Source: CALWOS01 sp963595735
GTDB lineage: Bacteria > Bacillota > Clostridia > Oscillospirales > Oscillospiraceae
DNA length: 64,000 nt
Direction of reading: 5' to 3'
Assembly: GCA_963595735.1 (NCBI GenBank)
Contig: CAVBJJ010000003.1
Span: 48,943-112,942, forward strand
Part shown: positions 60,432 through 64,000 of the stretch, piece after piece
How positions within the stretch are numbered: the stretch's first letter is position 1
Layout of the letters: each line of letters begins with the position of its first letter
Position numbers and translations under genes: made by a program
Notes under the pieces: model-generated
The model's input: the letters and a program-made list of their open reading frames with translations, nothing else
Told to the model about the DNA's origin: nothing
Database searches by the model: none

Positions 60432-61183
60432 AGAGCCAGCTCCAATCCCACGGGGCAGTGATCGCTGCCGAAGATTTCCGGGCAGATGAACGCGCTTTTG
60501 ATCTTATCCCGCAGCCGGTCGGACACCAGGAAATAGTCAATGCGCCAGCCGGTGTTGTTGGCTCTGGCATTGCCGCGATAGCTCCACCAGCTGTAAGCGC
60601 CGGTAAGCTCCGGGTACAAGTAGCGGAAGGTGTCGGTGAATCCGGCGGCCAGCAGGGCAGAGAATTTTTCCCGTTCCTGGTCGGAGAAGCCGGGATTGCC
60701 CCGGTTGGTTTTCGGATTTTTCAGGTCGATCTCGTTGTGAGCCACATTCATATCGCCGCAGATCACCACCGGTTTTTCCCGATCCAGCGCGCAGACATAT
60801 TCCCGGAAAGCATCCTCCCAGGCCATTCGATAGTCGATACGGCGCAGGCCGTCCTGGGCGTTGGGGGTGTAAACGCAGACCAGATAAAATGCCTCATACT
60901 CCACCGTGACGCAGCGCCCCTCGGTGTCGTGGTCGGCAATGCCCAGCCCCTGCCGCACGGAAAGGGGTGGCACCCGGGAGAAAACGGCGGTGCCGGAATA
61001 ACCCTTTTTTTCCGCATAGTCCCAGTGCTGCTCATAGCCGGGGAGATCCAGCTGGATCTGCCCCGCCTGCAGTTTGGTTTCCTGCAGGCAAAAGCAGTCG
61101 GCGTCCAGACTTTCAAAAATTTCCAGAAAACCCTTTTTTACCACGGCGCGCAGGCCGTTTACATTCCAGGAAATCAGCTTCAT
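60428..61183 (-). CDS. xth: Exodeoxyribonuclease III
   Basis: A 251-residue AP endonuclease/exonuclease for base excision repair. Signatures are MKLISWNVNGLRAVVKKGF, FCLQETKL (metal Glu), VCVYTPNAQ, VICGDMNVAHNEIDL and the C-terminal WRIDYFLVSDRL and GSDHCPVGLEL. It overlaps both trmB and dusB by four bases, an arrangement that couples the three genes. Confidence 0.96.
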   Translation of the reverse strand: MKLISWNVNGLRAVVKKGFLEIFESLDADCFCLQETKLQAGQIQLDLPGYEQHWDYAEKKGYSGTAVFSRVPPLSVRQGLGIADHDTEGRCVTVEYEAFYLVCVYTPNAQDGLRRIDYRMAWEDAFREYVCALDREKPVVICGDMNVAHNEIDLKNPKTNRGNPGFSDQEREKFSALLAAGFTDTFRYLYPELTGAYSWWSYRGNARANNTGWRIDYFLVSDRLRDKIKSAFICPEIFGSDHCPVGLELAL

Positions 61184-61911
61184 TGTGCAGCCTCCTGCTT
61201 CTGATTTGCCATCGCGTCGGCCAAACTGGCGTTGCGCAGGCGTTCCGGCTCTCCGTCTGCCAGGGTTTTGGTCTCCGGTGTGCGGATGGCCTCCAGCCGG
61301 TGGATGGGAATGCCCATGGCGTGGAATTTGGCCTCATAATCGGTCATCACGCCAACGGGGCCATTTGCGTGCAGGTCGTCCGTTATGGCCTGCAGCTGCC
61401 AGCCCTCGCTGCGGAACTGCTCCAGAGACCAGTCAAACAGCGGGGCGTTGTCGGTTTTGAAATGCACCGCGCCCCCAAGGGGCAGCAGCTGGGCATAGCG
61501 CCGCAGAAAGCCCGGCGCAGTCAGCCGGTGCTTGGCATCCCGGCTTTTCGGCCAGGGATCGCAGAAATTGATGAACAGCCGTTCCACCTCGCCGGGGGCG
61601 AAGATCTCGCCGCAGCAGCGCACATCCCGATCCATAAAGCGGACATTTTCCAGCCCGGCGTCCCGGCAGCGCTCCATGGCCACCACCATGGCGTCCGGAA
61701 CCTTTTCCATTGCCACCAGCAGAGCATCCGGCGCGGCGGCAGCAGTCTCCATGGTAAAGCGGCCCTTGCCGCAGCCCAGCTCCACATACAACGCCCGGCA
61801 GCCGGGCAAAAGGCTTTTCCAGCTTCCCAGAAGGGATTCCGGATTTTCGGCCAGCAAAGCGGCGCAGCGCTCCATACGGGGCAGAAGATTGGGCTTTTTT
61901 CGCATTCTCAT
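61180..61911 (-). CDS. trmB: tRNA (guanine-N7-)-methyltransferase
   Basis: A 243-residue SAM-dependent enzyme for m7G46. The SAM motif is VELGCGKGRFTME, followed by NVRFMDRDVR, the catalytic FINFCDPWPKSRDAKHRLTAPGFL, and FKTDNAPLFDWSLEQF. It is the first gene of trmB-xth-dusB. A minus-strand TATAAT lies about 20 bases upstream, but I could not place a good -35 box. Confidence 0.94.
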   Translation of the reverse strand: MRMRKKPNLLPRMERCAALLAENPESLLGSWKSLLPGCRALYVELGCGKGRFTMETAAAAPDALLVAMEKVPDAMVVAMERCRDAGLENVRFMDRDVRCCGEIFAPGEVERLFINFCDPWPKSRDAKHRLTAPGFLRRYAQLLPLGGAVHFKTDNAPLFDWSLEQFRSEGWQLQAITDDLHANGPVGVMTDYEAKFHAMGIPIHRLEAIRTPETKTLADGEPERLRNASLADAMANQKQEAAQ

Positions 61912-61982
61912 GTTGTATCACCTTATACATTATAATATGTAGTCGAAAAGTTCGGAAAACATTATATCATGGAAGCCACCCC

Positions 61983-62011
61983 TTGACAACCGGGGAGATG
62001 CTTTGTATAAT
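61983..62011 (+). promoter_or_regulatory. marR promoter flanked by inverted repeats
   Basis: Perfect TTGACA and TATAAT with a 17-base spacer. Inverted repeats GATGCTT...AAGCATC and ATAATAAG...CTTATTAT overlap and flank it, giving candidate MarR sites for self-control. Confidence 0.75.
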
Positions 62012-62058
62012 AAGAAAGCTGATTATAAGCATCCTTATTATTTAGGAGGCAGGCATCT

Positions 62059-62490
62059 ATGGAACCTCTGCATTATCTGATCATGCGGGTGCAGGCGGCG
62101 CAAAACCGCCGGATCCTCTCCGGCGCAGTAGCGCTGGGACTCACCCCCGGCCAGCCAAAGGTGTTGGAATTTTTGCTGCACCAGGGGGAGCATGACCAGA
62201 AAACCATCGCGCGGCACTGTGAGATCGAGCCGGCCACTGTGGGAAACATCCTCCAGCGGATGGAGTTGGCCGGACTGATCCAGCGGCGGCCCGGCGCGGC
62301 GGATCGCCGGGCGGTTTTTGTCTCGCTGACAGCGGACGGACGCCGGGCGGCGGAGGAAATGGACAAGGTCTTTGCGGAAAATGACCGGTGTGCTTCCCAG
62401 GGCTTTTCCGAGGAGGAACGGGAAAGCCTGCAAGCGCTGCTGAAGCGGGTGCATCAAAATTTGACAAAAGAGAAAGAAGTGGAACAGTAA
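62059..62490 (+). CDS. MarR-family transcription regulator
   Basis: A 143-residue winged-helix regulator. The DNA-binding part reads LGLTPGQPKVLEFLLHQGEHDQKTIARHCEIEPATVGNILQRMELAGLIQRRPGAADRRAVFVSLTADGR, typical of MarR. The ribosome site is AGGAGGC. Its stop directly abuts the next ATG, so the membrane protein is its likely target and partner in one operon. Confidence 0.92.
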   Translation: MEPLHYLIMRVQAAQNRRILSGAVALGLTPGQPKVLEFLLHQGEHDQKTIARHCEIEPATVGNILQRMELAGLIQRRPGAADRRAVFVSLTADGRRAAEEMDKVFAENDRCASQGFSEEERESLQALLKRVHQNLTKEKEVEQ

Positions 62491-63177
62491 ATGCAGCATC
62501 AGCACCATCACAAAAAGGTCAGCGAGCAGTCAAGCGCCTGGGTCTATGCCAAGCGCTATCTTTATCTGATCGTTGGCCTGTTTATTATGTCCATCGGTAT
62601 CGTGTTTGCGATTCATGCCGATTTGGGAACCTCTCCGGTGTCCAGCCCTCCGTATGTGGTCAGCCTGATGACGCCGCTGACGGTGGGTAATGTGACCATC
62701 ATCTGGCACGCTATCCTGATTCTGTGTCAAATTCTGATTTTGCGGAAAAACTATAAGCCCATCCAGCTGCTGCAGCTGGTGATCGCGGTGATTTTGGGGT
62801 ATTTCACGGACTGGATGAATGCGGCGATTGGCCCTTATCTGGTACATACGGCCTATTGGCAGCAGTGGATCTTCTGCCTGATCGGCATTGCCATTGTGGC
62901 CGTTGGCGTGGGCTTTGAGGTCACGGCGGACGCGGTGCCTCTGGCCGGCGAGGGCTTTATTCTGGCGGTTTGCTCCGTAAAGCCCATCAAATTCTCCACG
63001 ATGAAGGTCATTTTCGATGTGAGCGTGGTGATCGGTTCCGCGGTGCTGTCTCTGGTGGTGTTCCATGAGCTTCGCGGCATCCGGGAGGGTTCCATCGCCG
63101 CTGCGCTTCTGGTGGGCGTGGCCGTCAAGCAGACGGTAAAGCCGCTGGGAAAATTTGCAGCAAAATATCTGGACTGA
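62491..63177 (+). CDS. YczE/DUF6198-type membrane protein
   Basis: A 228-residue protein with five or six helices. It begins with a His-rich stretch (MQHQHHHKKVSEQ), then LYLIVGLFIMSIGIVFAIHADLGTSPVSSPPYVVS, a hallmark of the YitT/YczE-like family, and ILGYFTDWMNAAIGPYL. Substrate unknown; export or a regulatory role is possible. It starts with no gap after marR. Confidence 0.8.
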   Translation: MQHQHHHKKVSEQSSAWVYAKRYLYLIVGLFIMSIGIVFAIHADLGTSPVSSPPYVVSLMTPLTVGNVTIIWHAILILCQILILRKNYKPIQLLQLVIAVILGYFTDWMNAAIGPYLVHTAYWQQWIFCLIGIAIVAVGVGFEVTADAVPLAGEGFILAVCSVKPIKFSTMKVIFDVSVVIGSAVLSLVVFHELRGIREGSIAAALLVGVAVKQTVKPLGKFAAKYLD

Positions 63178-63201
63178 TTCTATATTATTTATGGTATCAA
63201 G

Positions 63202-63238
63202 CGCCGTTCGGGGCAAAGCACTCCGGACGGCGTTTTTT
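63202..63238 (+). terminator. Intrinsic terminator of the marR operon
   Basis: Stem CGCCGTTCGG/CCGGACGGCG (one G-U) followed by six T. Confidence 0.88.
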
Positions 63239-63344
63239 GCTTTACAGCAGTCTTTCCGGCGTTTGTTTACAAAAAATGCTTGAAAAGCAAAATGGCCTGT
63301 GGCAAACTAAAAAATATTACTTTTTTTGGCAGGGAGGGAGCGCA

Positions 63345-64000
63345 ATGTTCCACATCTTGGTCGTAGATGATGATAAAAACACCCGGCGGCTCATGCGGGC
63401 GGTGCTGGAGTCGGCAAATTACACGGTCTCCACAGCGGAGGACGGCGCAAAGGCGCTGGATCTGCTGGACAAGGAGTACATCGACCTGGTGCTGCTGGAT
63501 GTGATGATGCCCAATATGGACGGCTATACCTTTACGGAAACGCTGCGGGCGGGGAACAGCAATCTGCCCATCCTGATGGTTTCCGCCAAGCAGCTGCCCG
63601 CAGACCGCAAGCGGGGCTTTCGGGCAGGGATTGATGACTTTATGACCAAGCCGGTGGACGAGGAGGAGATGCTCCTGCGGATCCAGGCGCTGCTACGCCG
63701 CAGCCAGATCGCCAGTACCCGGAGGATCGTCATCGGCTCCCTGGTGCTGGACTATGACTCCCAAACCGTCACCCGGGACGGCAAAAGCGAGGTGCTGCCC
63801 CAAAAGGAATTTCAGTTGCTGTTCAAGCTTCTGTCCGAGCCGGGAAAAACCTTTACCCGCATTCAGCTGATGGACGAGATCTGGGGCATGGAGAGCAGCA
63901 GCGGCTGGGAAACGGTAACGGTACATATCGGCCGGCTGCGCCGGCGCTTTGAGGGCGCGCCGGAATTTGAAATCCAATCCGTGCGCGGGCTGGGCTACCG
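63345..64000 (+). CDS. OmpR-family response regulator (3' end outside window)
   Basis: An open frame of 218 codons to the window edge. The receiver domain has LVVDDD (acidic pocket), the phosphoacceptor D52 in LVLLDVMMPNMDG, and K102 in FMTKP. The winged-helix DNA-binding domain starts near residue 130 (LDYDSQTVTRDGKSEVLPQKEFQLLFKLL) and goes through WGMESSSGWETVTVHIGRLRRRF to VRGLGY. Only a few residues are missing. GGGAGGGAG precedes the start. A histidine kinase gene probably follows outside the window. Confidence 0.93.
   Translation, partial: MFHILVVDDDKNTRRLMRAVLESANYTVSTAEDGAKALDLLDKEYIDLVLLDVMMPNMDGYTFTETLRAGNSNLPILMVSAKQLPADRKRGFRAGIDDFMTKPVDEEEMLLRIQALLRRSQIASTRRIVIGSLVLDYDSQTVTRDGKSEVLPQKEFQLLFKLLSEPGKTFTRIQLMDEIWGMESSSGWETVTVHIGRLRRRFEGAPEFEIQSVRGLGY

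Noticed and set aside
1..64000. tRNA and rRNA genes
   Set aside because: I looked for tRNA arms (GGTTCGAAT-type segments) and rRNA-like sequence on both strands by eye and recognised none; a covariance-model scan would be decisive.

Overview
The window looks like a chromosomal piece of a spore-forming, Gram-positive member of the Clostridia, most likely Oscillospiraceae-like. The grounds are the high-GC coding style, very tight ATGA-type gene overlaps, TTG/GTG starts with strong AGGAGG sites, a SpoVM peptide next to a SipL-type spore-coat protein, the MEP isoprenoid genes ispD/ispF, a PASTA-domain Ser/Thr kinase with its PP2C phosphatase, an S-layer-type surface protein and type III pantothenate kinase. 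No tRNA, rRNA, CRISPR array, transposase or phage gene was recognised.

Layout. 1-6.7 kb: end of a small membrane protein, two flavoproteins on the minus strand, an acetyltransferase, then ispD-ispF-coaX and an ECF substrate-binding subunit that may be for pantothenate. 6.8-8.2 kb: a DUF3343 protein translationally coupled to a cysteine-desulfurase-like enzyme. 8.2-13 kb: cdaA-cdaR (c-di-AMP synthesis) with an unusual tandem-hairpin leader, followed by RseC-like, DUF5685, DnaJ-like and membrane proteins. 13-25.3 kb: a long housekeeping cluster, yicC-remA-gmk-rpoZ-priA-def-fmt-rsmB-rlmN-stp-prkC-rsgA-(55-aa membrane protein)-spoVM, in the gene order known from Bacillus but lacking coaBC, rpe and thiN. 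25.3-27.3 kb: a 430-bp block of nested hairpins and dispersed repeats, then sipL. 27.6-28.4 kb: yebC.

28.4-36.0 kb is the most unusual part: a DUF1185 (AA_synth) protein, two enamidase-like amidohydrolases of identical length, a ferredoxin-domain protein resembling 6-hydroxynicotinate reductase, a UPF0280 (ApbE-like) protein and a divergently placed TetR regulator. The first four genes have codon use typical of very highly expressed genes. The second amidohydrolase has lost four of the six metal ligands kept by the first, so it looks like a pseudoenzyme paired with an active sister. The module resembles the reduce-then-hydrolyse logic of anaerobic nicotinate fermentation, but no nicotinate hydroxylase or downstream mutase/isomerase genes lie nearby, so the substrate is open.

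36-49 kb: a large secreted SLH/NlpC-P60-like surface protein, a P-type ATPase, a zinc-ribbon membrane protein, the proline operon proC-proB-proA (minus strand) behind a candidate attenuator, an ATC-hydrolase-family protein, and a MerR regulator divergent from an aldo/keto reductase with a textbook 19-bp-spacer MerR promoter, then galE. 49-56 kb: acetate-type transporter, glycerophosphodiesterase, HMA metal-binding protein with a palindromic operator, YbaK deacylase, and the phosphate operon pstS-C-A-B plus a HAD phosphatase. 56-62 kb (minus strand): rplJ-rplL with an L10 leader, fructose-bisphosphate aldolase, malic enzyme, and dusB-xth-trmB. 62-64 kb: MarR regulator plus DUF6198-type membrane protein, and an OmpR-type response regulator cut off by the window end.

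Family names come from recognised motifs in the translated sequence and recalled family knowledge. No database search was possible.
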